Of a DNA stretch of 64,000 nt, positions 50,133-58,840 are shown one piece after another. Source of the stretch: Actinomadura rudentiformis (GTDB taxonomy: Bacteria; Actinomycetota; Actinomycetes; Streptosporangiales; Streptosporangiaceae); assembly GCF_008923185.1 (NCBI RefSeq), contig NZ_WBMT01000007.1, forward strand, positions 310,001 to 374,000. Reading direction: 5' to 3'. Both the position numbers and the translations under genes were made by a program. Numbering within the stretch: position 1 is the stretch's first letter; each line of letters starts with the position of its first letter. The notes below the pieces were generated by a model that ran no database searches, had not been told where the DNA came from, and saw nothing but the letters and a program-made list of their open reading frames with translations.

Positions 50133-50203
50133 GGCAACGGGGCTGGCTCTAGGGCAACGGCTGGCTCTAGGGCTCAGTGGAGGATGGGCTCAGTGGAGGA
50201 TGG
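50121..50203. repeat. tandem duplications of both convergent gene ends
   Basis: GGCTGGCTCTAGGGCAACG occurs at 50121-50139 and 50141-50159 and partly at 50159-50172; it spans the corA stop (TAG 50130-50132). GCTCAGTGGAGGATGG occurs at 50172-50187 and 50188-50203; it covers the last codons and stop of the convergent GDPD gene. Extra copies lie beyond both stops, so neither protein changes. Confidence 0.9.
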
Positions 50204-51107
50204 GCTCGGTGATCGGTTGGGGCAACGGGAGCCCGTGTCCCTGGAGCACGGTGCGCAGACGGTCGGGGTAGTCGGTGACGATCGCGTCCACCCCGTACGA
50301 GACGAAGCGCGACATGTCGGCGGGCTCGTTCACCGTCCACACCACGACCGGCAATGCCAGCGAGTGCGCAGCGATGACCAGCTCGGGCGTGGTGATCGAA
50401 CGTTCGGGTGACAGGACCGTCGCGCCGGTGTCCAGAGCGGCGCGCGCCGGGTCGTCCGGGGGCTGCCCCGCGAGCCAGGGCGTGCCGAGGCCGAGCGTCT
50501 TGGCCTCGATCAGGGCCACCCGGCCCGCGTCCGGCGCGTACCGCCGCGCCTCGGCGAGCACCCGCCAGTCGAACGCGAGCAGCCGGCTGCGGCCGAGCAG
50601 GTCGAACGCGCCCAGCACCTCCGCGACCGCCGCGGCGAAGAACGCCACGTCGGAATCGGGCCAGTCCGGGTCCGTCTTGAGCTCGACCGCGAGCCCGACG
50701 TCCGGCACGCGCGACATCAGCGCACACACCTCGGCCAGTGTCGGCAGCGGCGTCGAGTCCAGCGGCAGCTGGGTGAGCACGAACGGATCGTCGTCGGCGA
50801 CGGGCCGCCGCACCCCGGCGTCCAGGGTCTTGATCTGGTCCAGTGTCAGGTCGCGGATCGCCTTGCCCACGTACGGGTACAGGGGATCGCCGGGCTGGAC
50901 GGGGCCGGTGTCGGCGACATTGACCGGGGACAGCACCTGGTCGTGGTTGAGAACGACCACGCCGTCCGCCGTCAGGCCCACGTCCAGCTCGACCGCGTCG
51001 ACGCCGATCTCCATCGCGTGCACGAACCCGGGGAGGGTGTTCTCCGGCCGCAACCCCCGTGCTCCACGATGACCGTGCAGCTCGACCGGCCCCCCGTGCG
51101 ACATCAC
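50190..51107 (-). CDS. glycerophosphodiester phosphodiesterase (GDPD)
   Basis: A 305-residue TIM-barrel enzyme: HGHRGARGLRPENTLPGF, AVELDVGLTADGVVVLNHD, VGLAVELKTD and VVVWTVN are the GDPD landmarks, with catalytic His and metal-binding Glu/Asp present. It hydrolyses glycerophosphodiesters to glycerol-3-phosphate. No signal peptide, so cytosolic. TAGCCT (51119-51114) ends 6 bases before GTG 51107; ATG 51104 is the alternative. Convergent with corA. Confidence 0.92.
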   Translation of the reverse strand: MMSHGGPVELHGHRGARGLRPENTLPGFVHAMEIGVDAVELDVGLTADGVVVLNHDQVLSPVNVADTGPVQPGDPLYPYVGKAIRDLTLDQIKTLDAGVRRPVADDDPFVLTQLPLDSTPLPTLAEVCALMSRVPDVGLAVELKTDPDWPDSDVAFFAAAVAEVLGAFDLLGRSRLLAFDWRVLAEARRYAPDAGRVALIEAKTLGLGTPWLAGQPPDDPARAALDTGATVLSPERSITTPELVIAAHSLALPVVVWTVNEPADMSRFVSYGVDAIVTDYPDRLRTVLQGHGLPLPQPITEPILH

Positions 51108-51179
51108 GGCAGGAGGCTACAGGGAGTCACCGATCTCCCGGTGGACGATCGGTGAGAACCAGCTGAACGTTGGTGATCG

Positions 51180-52463
51180 TCAGACGAGGGGACGCAGCTG
51201 AAGGGTCTGGTCGCGGCCCGGCCCGACGCCGATGGCCGAGATCCGCGACCCGGACATCTCCTCCAGCGCGCGGACGTAGGCCTGCGCGTTCTTGGGGAGG
51301 TCGTCGAACGTCTTGGCGGCGGTGATGTCCTCCTGCCAGCCTTCCAGGTACTCCAGGACGGGCTTGGCGTGGTGGAACTCGGTCTGGGAGGCGGGCATCT
51401 CGTCGTGCCGGACGCCGTCGATCTCGTACGCGACGCAGACCGGCACCCGCTCCAGCCCGGACAGGACGTCGAGCTTGGTGAGGAAGTAGTCGGTGATGCC
51501 GTTGACCCGGGTGGCATAGCGGGCGATCACCGCGTCGAACCAGCCGCAGCGGCGGTCACGGCCGGTGGTCACGCCGTACTCCCCGCCGGTCTTGCGCAGG
51601 AACTCGCCCCACTCGTCGAGGAGCTCGGTGGGGAACGGTCCAGAGCCGACACGGGTGGTGTACGCCTTGAGGATCCCGATGACCCGGGTGATCTTCGTCG
51701 GGCCCAGTCCGGAGCCGGCGCACGCCCCGCCCGCCGTGGGGCTCGACGACGTCACGAACGGGTACGTGCCGTGGTCGATGTCGAGGAGCGTGCCCTGAGC
51801 GCCCTCCAGCAGCACGACCTTGTCTTCGTCCAGCGCCTTGTTGAGGACGAGCGTCGTGTCGGCCACGAACGGCTTGAGGCGCTCGCCGTACTCCAGGTAT
51901 TCCTGCACGATCGGCCCGGTGTCGATCCGGCGCCGGTTGTAGACCTTCGTGAGGACCTGGTTCTTCTCGCGCAGGGAGAGGTCGAGCTTCTGGGTGAGGA
52001 TGTTGGGGTCGAACAGGTCCTGGACCCGGATCCCCATCCGGTTGATCTTGTCGGCGTACGCCGGGCCGATGCCGCGGCCGGTGGTGCCGATCCGCGCCTT
52101 GCCCAGATAGCGCTCGGTGACCTTGTCGAGGGCCCGGTGGTGGGGCATGATCAGGTGCGCGTTCGCCGAGATCAGCAGGCGTTCGCAACTGATGCCGCGC
52201 TCCTTGAGCCCGTCGATCTCCTGCAGCAGCACGGCCGGGTCGATGACGACCCCGTTGCCGATCACAGGGACGACGTCGTCGGAGAGCACGCCGGACGGCA
52301 GCAGGTGGAGCGCGTAGCTCTTGTCGCCGATGACCACGGTGTGGCCGGCGTTGTTGCCCCCCTGGTAGCGGACGACGTAGTCGACATCTCCGCCGAGCAG
52401 GTCCGTCGCCTTGCCCTTGCCTTCATCTCCCCATTGGGCTCCGACAAGAACGATGGCCGGCAT
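51180..52463 (-). CDS. purA: adenylosuccinate synthetase PurA
   Basis: A 427-residue GTP-dependent enzyme joining IMP and aspartate toward AMP. N-terminal [31 protein letters not shown], and [14 protein letters not shown] are family signatures. The ATG at 52463 follows GGAAGG. Upstream lies an unusual interleaved double inverted repeat. The next gene upstream is DUF3151, same strand. Confidence 0.98.
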   Translation of the reverse strand: MPAIVLVGAQWGDEGKGKATDLLGGDVDYVVRYQGGNNAGHTVVIGDKSYALHLLPSGVLSDDVVPVIGNGVVIDPAVLLQEIDGLKERGISCERLLISANAHLIMPHHRALDKVTERYLGKARIGTTGRGIGPAYADKINRMGIRVQDLFDPNILTQKLDLSLREKNQVLTKVYNRRRIDTGPIVQEYLEYGERLKPFVADTTLVLNKALDEDKVVLLEGAQGTLLDIDHGTYPFVTSSSPTAGGACAGSGLGPTKITRVIGILKAYTTRVGSGPFPTELLDEWGEFLRKTGGEYGVTTGRDRRCGWFDAVIARYATRVNGITDYFLTKLDVLSGLERVPVCVAYEIDGVRHDEMPASQTEFHHAKPVLEYLEGWQEDITAAKTFDDLPKNAQAYVRALEEMSGSRISAIGVGPGRDQTLQLRPLV

Positions 52464-52488
52464 GCCACTTTTCCTTCCCACGACGAAG

Positions 52489-52527
52489 GCCCCTGATCGC
52501 AAGTGCGAAGGGGCCTCTTGCGATCAA
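52489..52527 (-). promoter_or_regulatory. interleaved double inverted repeat in the purA upstream region
   Basis: Plus-strand order: AGGCCCCT (52489-52496), GATCGCAAG (52497-52505), five bases, AGGGGCCT (52511-52518), CTTGCGATC (52519-52527). Blocks 1 and 3, and 2 and 4, are exact complements, so two hairpins exclude each other. It ends 25 bases before the purA ATG. A -10-like TACGAT (52535-52530) lies just upstream, so part may act at the DNA level. Confidence 0.75.
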
Positions 52528-52605
52528 ATCGTACCCATAGCCGGGGACCGAAGAAACCGCACGCCGTAATCACACACACATAGGTGACAAGTGAGCCCTT
52601 TGGGG

Positions 52606-53016
52606 TCAGCCTTCGAGGAACTCCGCGGCGGTGGCGCTGCTGTCGCGCAGGAACGTCTTGCAGCGTTCGGCCTCAGCGTCCTCGCCGATGGCTGCCGCGG
52701 CCCGTCCCAGCGCGTGCAGGGCGCGCAGGAAGCCCCGGTTGGGCTCGTGCTCCCAGGGAATCGGGCCCTGTCCCTTCCAGCCTGCCCGCCGCAGCATGTC
52801 GAGCCCGCGGTGGTAACCGGTGCGCGCGAACGCGTAGGAGTCGATGACGCCGCCCCGGGCGAACGCGCGGTCGGCCAGTTCGGCCCACACGCCCGGGTAG
52901 TCCGGATGGCGGGCCGCCACCTCGAACGGGTCGACGCCCTTGTCCAGGGCCTCGCGGGCCTCGGCGTTGTCCGGGAGTTCGGTCGGAGGCGGGCCGCCGA
53001 GCAGGTTCTGGGTCAT
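52606..53016 (-). CDS. DUF3151 protein
   Basis: A 136-residue cytosolic protein conserved in actinobacteria: GGPPPTELPDNAEAREALD, HPDYPGVWAELADRAF, AYAFARTGYHRGLDMLRR-like segment, ending ATAAEFLEG. Function unknown. TACGAT (53029-53024) ends 7 bases before ATG 53016, a leaderless start; ATG 53025 overlaps that box and is unlikely. It lies upstream of purA on the same strand. Confidence 0.9.
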   Translation of the reverse strand: MTQNLLGGPPPTELPDNAEAREALDKGVDPFEVAARHPDYPGVWAELADRAFARGGVIDSYAFARTGYHRGLDMLRRAGWKGQGPIPWEHEPNRGFLRALHALGRAAAAIGEDAEAERCKTFLRDSSATAAEFLEG

Positions 53017-53050
53017 GCCGGTCATCGTAAGTGTGCAGCCCCGGTACGCA

Positions 53051-53602
53051 TCAACCCGGGATCGCTTGAGCCAGCGGGAGTGGCAGCCGGTAATGCACGG
53101 ATCCGCCGTCTCTGGTGGGCTTGATGGCAGGCCAGCCGGTACGGATGGCGGACATGGCCGTCCGGTTGGCGAGCACCACGTCGGCGTCGAACTCGCTGAT
53201 GCCGCGCCGTTCGGCGAGTTGGGCCAGGAAGCGGACCATCCGGCCGGCCAGGCCGTGCCCCTGCCAGGGGTCGGTGATCAAAACAGCGATCTCGGCCCGC
53301 CAGGGCTCCCTGCGGTCGCGCACGTACTCGGCGACGCCGAGCATCCGGCCGTCCAGCAGCGCCACCATGGCCTCGCGGTCCCAGTGGTCGAGCTGCTGCA
53401 GCGCACGCACGTACGCCTCGGGGATCTGTGGCGTTCCCGAGAAGAACCGGGTGTAAAGGCTCTCCGAGGACAGGCGTTCCGACATCTGCCGCAGCGCTTC
53501 GGCGTCGCCGATCCCGTACGGGCGGATGCGCACGTCGTGGACGGTCGCCGGCACATCAACGCAAGCGACGCTGCTCACATCGAGTTGCTTCATGAAACCC
53601 AT
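53051..53602 (-). CDS. GNAT-family N-acetyltransferase
   Basis: About 183 residues with the GNAT core: RPYGIGDAEALRQM, VALLDGRMLGVAEYV, EIAVLITDPWQGHGLAGRMV (the acetyl-CoA loop) and ADVVLANRTAMSAIRTGW. It would acetylate an amine of unknown identity. The start is uncertain: ATG 53602 or 53593, with TACGGT just upstream. It is divergent from the HxlR regulator. Confidence 0.82.
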   Translation of the reverse strand: MGFMKQLDVSSVACVDVPATVHDVRIRPYGIGDAEALRQMSERLSSESLYTRFFSGTPQIPEAYVRALQQLDHWDREAMVALLDGRMLGVAEYVRDRREPWRAEIAVLITDPWQGHGLAGRMVRFLAQLAERRGISEFDADVVLANRTAMSAIRTGWPAIKPTRDGGSVHYRLPLPLAQAIPG

Positions 53603-53670
53603 TGGACCGTAGATGGTTTTGTGAAGCAACCCAGTAGTGAATCCTGGGCCCGCCCCAAGGTTCATCTTGG

Positions 53671-53685
53671 GTTGTGTGACACAAC
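53671..53685 (+). promoter_or_regulatory. 15-base palindrome in the HxlR promoter
   Basis: GTTGTGT-G-ACACAAC is a perfect palindrome lying directly before the -10 TACTGT (53691-53696) of the HxlR gene and in the divergent gap to the acetyltransferase gene. Its position in the -35/-10 spacer is that of an autoregulatory repressor site. Confidence 0.6.
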
Positions 53686-53703
53686 TCAGGTACTGTCGAG
53701 GAC

Positions 53704-54183
53704 GTGTTGCCCCGCACGTACGAATCCCAGAACTGCTCGATCGCCCGGGCTCTGGAGATCATCGGCGACCGCTGGACGATGCTGGTGATCCGCAGCGCCT
53801 TCGAGGGCGTCCGCCGCTTCGACGACTACCAGGACGGGCTCGGCATCGCCCGCAACGTCCTGACCGACCGGCTCACCCGGCTCTGCGACGAGGGCCTGAT
53901 GCGCCGTGTTCGCTACCAGGAGCGCCCTGAGCGGTACGAGTACCGCCTCACCCGCAAGGGCGTCGAGCTCTGGCCGACCATGATGACCCTGATGTTCTGG
54001 GGCGACCGCCACTACGCCCCCGAGGGCCCGCCCCTGGTGATCGCCCACCGCGGCTGTGACGGCGCCCTCACCGACCACCTGACGTGCGACTCGTGCGGCG
54101 CCCAACTGGGCCCGCGAGACGTGGAGCCGCGCCCAGGCCCCGGGGCACAAGCGGAGCCCCCGCGAGCCCAAGCCATCACGTAA
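53704..54183 (+). CDS. HxlR-family winged-helix regulator
   Basis: A 159-residue protein: CSIARALEIIGDRWTMLVIR, FDDYQDGLGIARNVLTDRL, RLCDEGLMRRVRYQERP and YRLTRKG form the HxlR winged helix. A C-terminal extension carries CDSCGAQL, possibly metal-binding. The conserved N-terminal Cys may sense redox or electrophiles. TACTGT ends 7 bases before the GTG, giving a leaderless start. Confidence 0.9.
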   Translation: MLPRTYESQNCSIARALEIIGDRWTMLVIRSAFEGVRRFDDYQDGLGIARNVLTDRLTRLCDEGLMRRVRYQERPERYEYRLTRKGVELWPTMMTLMFWGDRHYAPEGPPLVIAHRGCDGALTDHLTCDSCGAQLGPRDVEPRPGPGAQAEPPRAQAIT

Positions 54184-54244
54184 CACGCTCAGGCGCCACC
54201 AGAAGCCCGCAGAGCCGTCGTCTGGGCCGGGGGCGGGGCGGGCA

Positions 54245-54274
54245 CGCGGCCGCCGGCTGGGAGCGGCGGCCGCG
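54245..54274. terminator. bidirectional hairpin terminator
   Basis: CGCGGCCGCCG (54245-54255) and CGGCGGCCGCG (54264-54274) form a perfect 11-bp stem with an 8-base loop between the convergent HxlR and fructose-bisphosphate aldolase genes. Confidence 0.8.
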
Positions 54275-54295
54275 CCAAAGGTGCCCGCTGTGGGG

Positions 54296-55318
<1,023 letters not shown>

Positions 55319-55618
55319 TTGATCAGCGTCCTTTCGTACGCGTGGTGCCGCCGGGCATCCGGCCGGGCGGTGTGCTCCCGGATGGCTGCCCGCCGGACAT
55401 GCTTTCGGACCAGGTCAGGGCTCCAAGGAGCGCAAGGGCCAGGTATGGGATGTCGCCCAGGCCAGTATCTCGAATTTTTCCGAGCGGGCCAGCCGCGGGG
55501 CGGAGTCCAGCGCGTCCACCTGGTGTGGATCCGCTGAAGAGTGACGGACGGGCCCAGAGGAGTTCCCGGGGAGTCACTTCTCACGGAAACCTGACGCGCG
55601 GACGGGTACGCTCGCGGT
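55319..55618. other. 300-base divergent region between fbaA and the DedA gene
   Basis: It contains the fbaA ribosome-binding site and the TACGCT -10 box (55607-55612) for the DedA gene. A minus-strand frame at 55323-55577 has one hydrophobic stretch but no clear site or family and overlaps both promoters, so it is not called. Confidence 0.5.
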
Positions 55619-56347
55619 GTGGATCTCGCGCTCATTTTTCTCAATATCACCGAGTGGCTGCACCCGACAGCCTGGCTGAAGCTGTTCGGCACCTTCGCAA
55701 CGATCGGCGTCATCGCGATCATCTTTGCGGAGACCGGACTGCTGTTCGGATGCATCCTGCCCGGGGACTCACTGCTGTTCACGGCGGGGATCCTCACCGC
55801 GGTCAGCACGGTCAACGGTCAGGAATTCCAGCCACTGTCGCTGCCCTGGCTGCTGATCGGCGGCCCGATCGCCGCGATCGCCGGCGCGCAGCTCGGCCAC
55901 TGGCTCGGCGAAAAGTACGGCCGAAAACTCTTCGACCGCCCCGACTCCAAGATCTTCCGTCAGGAGTGGGTGGAGAAGGCGGAGTACTACTTCAACCGCT
56001 TCGGCCCGGCCAAGGCCGTCGTCCTGGCCCGCTTCATCCCGATCGTGCGGACGTTCCTCAACCCGCTCGCCGGGATGCTCGGCATGGACCGCCGCAAGTT
56101 CTTCCTCTGGAACGTCATCGGCGCGATCGTGTGGACCGACTCGCTCTTCCTGCTGGGGCACTTCCTCGGCGCCAAGGTCCCCGACATCGAGCGCTACATC
56201 CTCCCTGGCGTGGCCATCATCCTCGTTCTGTCGGTCATCCCAATCGTCCGGGAGGTCCTGAAGGGCAGGAGCGGTCAAGGCAACGGTCCGAATAAGAATG
56301 ACTCTGAAGAGTCACGTCCGTCGCTCAGCGGTGACAGTTATCGCTAA
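55619..56347 (+). CDS. DedA/SNARE-associated family membrane protein
   Basis: A 242-residue membrane protein with the DedA signature (FAETGLLFGCILPGDSLLF, GAQLGHWLGEKYGRKLF, FNRFGPAKAVVLARFIPIVR, TFLNPLAGMLGM). DedA proteins are undecaprenyl-phosphate or lipid flippases needed for envelope and pH stress tolerance. TACGCT ends 6 bases before the GTG, a leaderless start. Its stop overlaps the -10 box of the next gene. Confidence 0.94.
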   Translation: MDLALIFLNITEWLHPTAWLKLFGTFATIGVIAIIFAETGLLFGCILPGDSLLFTAGILTAVSTVNGQEFQPLSLPWLLIGGPIAAIAGAQLGHWLGEKYGRKLFDRPDSKIFRQEWVEKAEYYFNRFGPAKAVVLARFIPIVRTFLNPLAGMLGMDRRKFFLWNVIGAIVWTDSLFLLGHFLGAKVPDIERYILPGVAIILVLSVIPIVREVLKGRSGQGNGPNKNDSEESRPSLSGDSYR

Positions 56348-56356
56348 CCTCCCCAT

Positions 56357-56827
56357 GTGGGACGTCATCGGTCGGACCCTAGGGGTCTCGCGCGCATATT
56401 GATCGCGGCCATTGCCGTGGTGCTCGCCTTAGCGCTACTCATCGTGGGCGGCATCTCGTTGGTCAACGCGCTGACGTCCGACTCCAAGCAGCCCGGACCT
56501 ACCGGAACCGCCAGCGAGAGCACCGGCGGCACCCGGACCGGCAGCGCTCCGTCGAGCCGGCCCCCGAGGTCGGCGACCGCGAGCGCAGGGCCCTCCGTGG
56601 TGATCCGTGTGACCGGGTCGCCGACGACCGTGACGGTCACGGTCGCCGGGACGGGCCAGGTGCTGCACACCGGCCTGCTCGACACCGGCGAGGCGCGGCA
56701 GTACGACCAGTCGCCGCTGAACGTGGTCGCCGCAGACGCCGGGTCGGTGGAGGTCACGATCTACGGGCAGCTGCAGCCGCGCGGGCAGGTCGGCCAGCGA
56801 GGCGAGTGGACCGTGCCGGAACGCTGA
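56357..56827 (+). CDS. membrane-anchored protein with small extracytoplasmic beta domain
   Basis: A 156-residue protein: short basic N-terminus, one membrane helix (ILIAAIAVVLALALLIVGG), a Thr/Ser/Gly linker, then a beta domain (SVVIRVTGSPTTVTVTVAG, VEVTIYGQLQPRGQ) resembling the RodZ-like C-terminal domain. TAACCT (56345-56350) ends 6 bases before the GTG; this box includes the DedA stop codon. Likely envelope-related, function unknown. Confidence 0.7.
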   Translation: MGRHRSDPRGLARILIAAIAVVLALALLIVGGISLVNALTSDSKQPGPTGTASESTGGTRTGSAPSSRPPRSATASAGPSVVIRVTGSPTTVTVTVAGTGQVLHTGLLDTGEARQYDQSPLNVVAADAGSVEVTIYGQLQPRGQVGQRGEWTVPER

Positions 56828-56845
56828 GGCAGGCATGAACAAGGG

Positions 56846-56921
56846 GGCGCCGCCTGGCTTGGGCCAGGCTGGTGCCGCCTGGCCTGATTGCGGCTTGGGC
56901 TGGGCGGCGCCACCTGGCCTG
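56846..56921. repeat. three dispersed direct repeats between convergent genes
   Basis: GGNGCCNCCTGGCYTG occurs at 56846-56861, 56871-56886 and 56906-56921, and GGCTCGGTCC is repeated in tandem just after (56928-56950 region). The copies lie between the membrane protein gene and pyrE. GCCTGGC/GCCAGGC pairs could form hairpins and end both transcripts. Confidence 0.65.
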
Positions 56922-56959
56922 GTCGCGGCTCGGTCCGGCTCGGTCCGGCTCGGAGTGGC

Positions 56960-57496
56960 TCAGTTGAGGCCCAGGTCGGGGACGCTGTAGGGGTGCCGGT
57001 ATTCCAGCCCCTCGGCGGCGATGCGTTCGGCGGCGCCGCGTTCCAGGATGGTGGCCACGGCGACGACTTCGGCGCCGGCCGCGCGGAGGGCTTCCACGGC
57101 GGTGAGCACGGAGCCGCCCGTCGTGGAGGTGTCCTCGACGGCGAGCACGCGGCGTCCGGCCACGTCCGGGCCCTCGATCCGGCGCTGCAGCCCGTGCTGC
57201 TTGTCGGCCTTGCGGACCACGAACGCGTCCAGCTTGCGGCCGCGCGCGGCGGCCGCGTGCAACATCGCGGTCGCCACCGGGTCTGCGCCGAGCGTGAGCC
57301 CGCCGACGGCGTCGTAGTCGAGGTCGGCCGTCTCGTCCAGCATCACCCGTCCGACCAGCGGCGCGACCGCGCCGTCCAAAGTCACGCGGCGCAGGTCGAC
57401 GTACCAGGACGCCCGCTTGCCCGACGACAGCACGAAGTCGCCGTGCACGACGGCCTTCTCTTGGATCTCTCTCAGCAGGTCATCACGATCGCTCAC
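56960..57496 (-). CDS. pyrE: orotate phosphoribosyltransferase PyrE
   Basis: A 178-residue PRTase making OMP from orotate and PRPP in pyrimidine synthesis. KRASWYVDLRRVTLDG, GGLTLGADPVA and the PRPP loop VLAVEDTSTTGGS are diagnostic. The GTG at 57496 follows TAGGGT (57509-57504) by 7 bases, so the transcript is probably leaderless; the frame's upstream extension to 57745 is spurious. No other pyr genes are near. Confidence 0.95.
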   Translation of the reverse strand: MSDRDDLLREIQEKAVVHGDFVLSSGKRASWYVDLRRVTLDGAVAPLVGRVMLDETADLDYDAVGGLTLGADPVATAMLHAAAARGRKLDAFVVRKADKQHGLQRRIEGPDVAGRRVLAVEDTSTTGGSVLTAVEALRAAGAEVVAVATILERGAAERIAAEGLEYRHPYSVPDLGLN

Positions 57497-57587
57497 ATTC
57501 AGAACCCTATTCCCGTGCCCGTCTACGGCGTCCCCCGCGGCCCCGGTACGGTGACTGGGCGGATCCGACTGGCAGGAAGGCATTGAC

Positions 57588-58106
57588 GTGACGCCCGGCA
57601 CGCTCGTCCTGCTGCACGCGCCGTCCAGCTCGGCCACGGCATGGGGAGACCTCCCCGAGATGCTCCGCTCGTACGGGATGGACGTGGTCACGCCGGACGT
57701 CGCCGAGAGCGGCACGCGGTACGTGGCGCGGGCGTCCCTGATCATCGCCGCGACGGCCCCGGCATCGCCTCTGGTCCTCGTCGCGTACGGCGCGGCGGGC
57801 CCGCTCCTGCCCGCAGTGGCCCTGGCCCAGCGGGCCGCTCACCGCAAGGTCGGCGGATATGTCTTCATCGACGCGGAGCTGCCTCGGCCGCGGCGCGAAC
57901 ATGACCATGACCATGGAGATCCGCCCGCTCCGGTGCCGTCGGACTGGCCCGACGCCCCATGTGGCTATCTGCGTACGAACGGCGCACAGCCGGACGAGCA
58001 CCATGAGGCCATGCGTGAGGCGACGCTCCGGGGGTGGCCGGTGGTCGAGCAGCGGCCGCCGACGGCGGTGGCCCAGTCCCTCAGCGAGCTGATCGCCACG
58101 CTCTAG
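57588..58106 (+). CDS. alpha/beta-hydrolase-like protein lacking the nucleophile
   Basis: A 172-residue, short alpha/beta-hydrolase-type protein: LVLLHAPSSSATAWGDLPEML as the oxyanion strand and LVLVAYGAAGPLLPAVA where the nucleophile elbow GxSxG is expected, with Gly replacing Ser. The lid and a catalytic His are not evident; HDHDHGD is a charged loop. Probably a non-enzymatic or divergent member. AGGAAGG precedes the GTG. Confidence 0.65.
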   Translation: MTPGTLVLLHAPSSSATAWGDLPEMLRSYGMDVVTPDVAESGTRYVARASLIIAATAPASPLVLVAYGAAGPLLPAVALAQRAAHRKVGGYVFIDAELPRPRREHDHDHGDPPAPVPSDWPDAPCGYLRTNGAQPDEHHEAMREATLRGWPVVEQRPPTAVAQSLSELIATL

Positions 58107-58123
58107 GCCGTCGTGGGCATGCC

Positions 58124-58765
58124 CTAGGCGTTCTTGAGGAGATCGTCCAGAAGGGCGTCGTAGTCGTCCTCAGCGCGGCCCAGGTCTATACGGGCGCGGT
58201 AACGGAGCCGAAGGAGAGCCTCCAGGCTGTCTTCGGCCAAGGCCACGTCATCAGGGCCAGGTGTGAAGGAGCCAGGGGCGTCGTCGGGGGCCTCACCGGC
58301 GACGATGCCGGTGCCGACGGCGCGGTCGCGGAGGGCGAGCACCACGTCCGCACCGGTGGTGGCCCATTCGTGGGCCCCGGTGGTGTCACCCTGGGCATAG
58401 AGGACCTCCGCCACCGCCCGGTAGACCTCCGGGTCGCGGGGCGCGTCGGCGCGGATCTCCTCGACCAGCCGGCGGGCCTCGTCGGCCTTGCCCAGCTCGA
58501 AGAGCGCGTCGGCGAGGTACGCGCGGGGATCGCCATAGGTCTCGCCGCCGTCCTCGATGGCCTGGCGGTACAGCGTCGCCGCCTGGTCATGATCGCCCGC
58601 ATGCTGCCACTGCTCACCGGCACGCAGCAGCACATTGGCACGTGACACCCCTCCGGACACCGACTCGGCGAGCTCGGAGAGCCGCCGGGCGGCCGAAATG
58701 TGATCGCCCGTGCGCAGGGTGTCGAACTCCAGATCGTCGAGATCGTCTTCCGTCACATGCGTCAC
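58124..58765 (-). CDS. tetratricopeptide-repeat protein
   Basis: A 213-residue soluble protein with TPR-like helical pairs (AARRLSELAESVSGGVSRAN, QAATLYRQAIEDGG, RAYLADALFELGKADEARRL, VYRAVAEVLYAQGDTTGAHE) and an acidic N-terminus. A protein-interaction role is likely. TAGCGT (58777-58772) ends 6 bases before the GTG, giving a leaderless start. It lies 75 bases downstream of the NYN gene, same strand. Confidence 0.8.
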   Translation of the reverse strand: MTHVTEDDLDDLEFDTLRTGDHISAARRLSELAESVSGGVSRANVLLRAGEQWQHAGDHDQAATLYRQAIEDGGETYGDPRAYLADALFELGKADEARRLVEEIRADAPRDPEVYRAVAEVLYAQGDTTGAHEWATTGADVVLALRDRAVGTGIVAGEAPDDAPGSFTPGPDDVALAEDSLEALLRLRYRARIDLGRAEDDYDALLDDLLKNA

Positions 58766-58840
58766 GCTTCAACGCTACCCGCCGCTCGGCGGCCGAAGCG
58801 GGTGAATCACGGATGATCGTGAATTACCTACGCGTACGCG

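Noticed and set aside
55323..55577. 84-codon frame directly upstream of fbaA
   Set aside because: It is tempting because of its abutting stop and one hydrophobic stretch, but codon use is weak and it overlaps two promoters.
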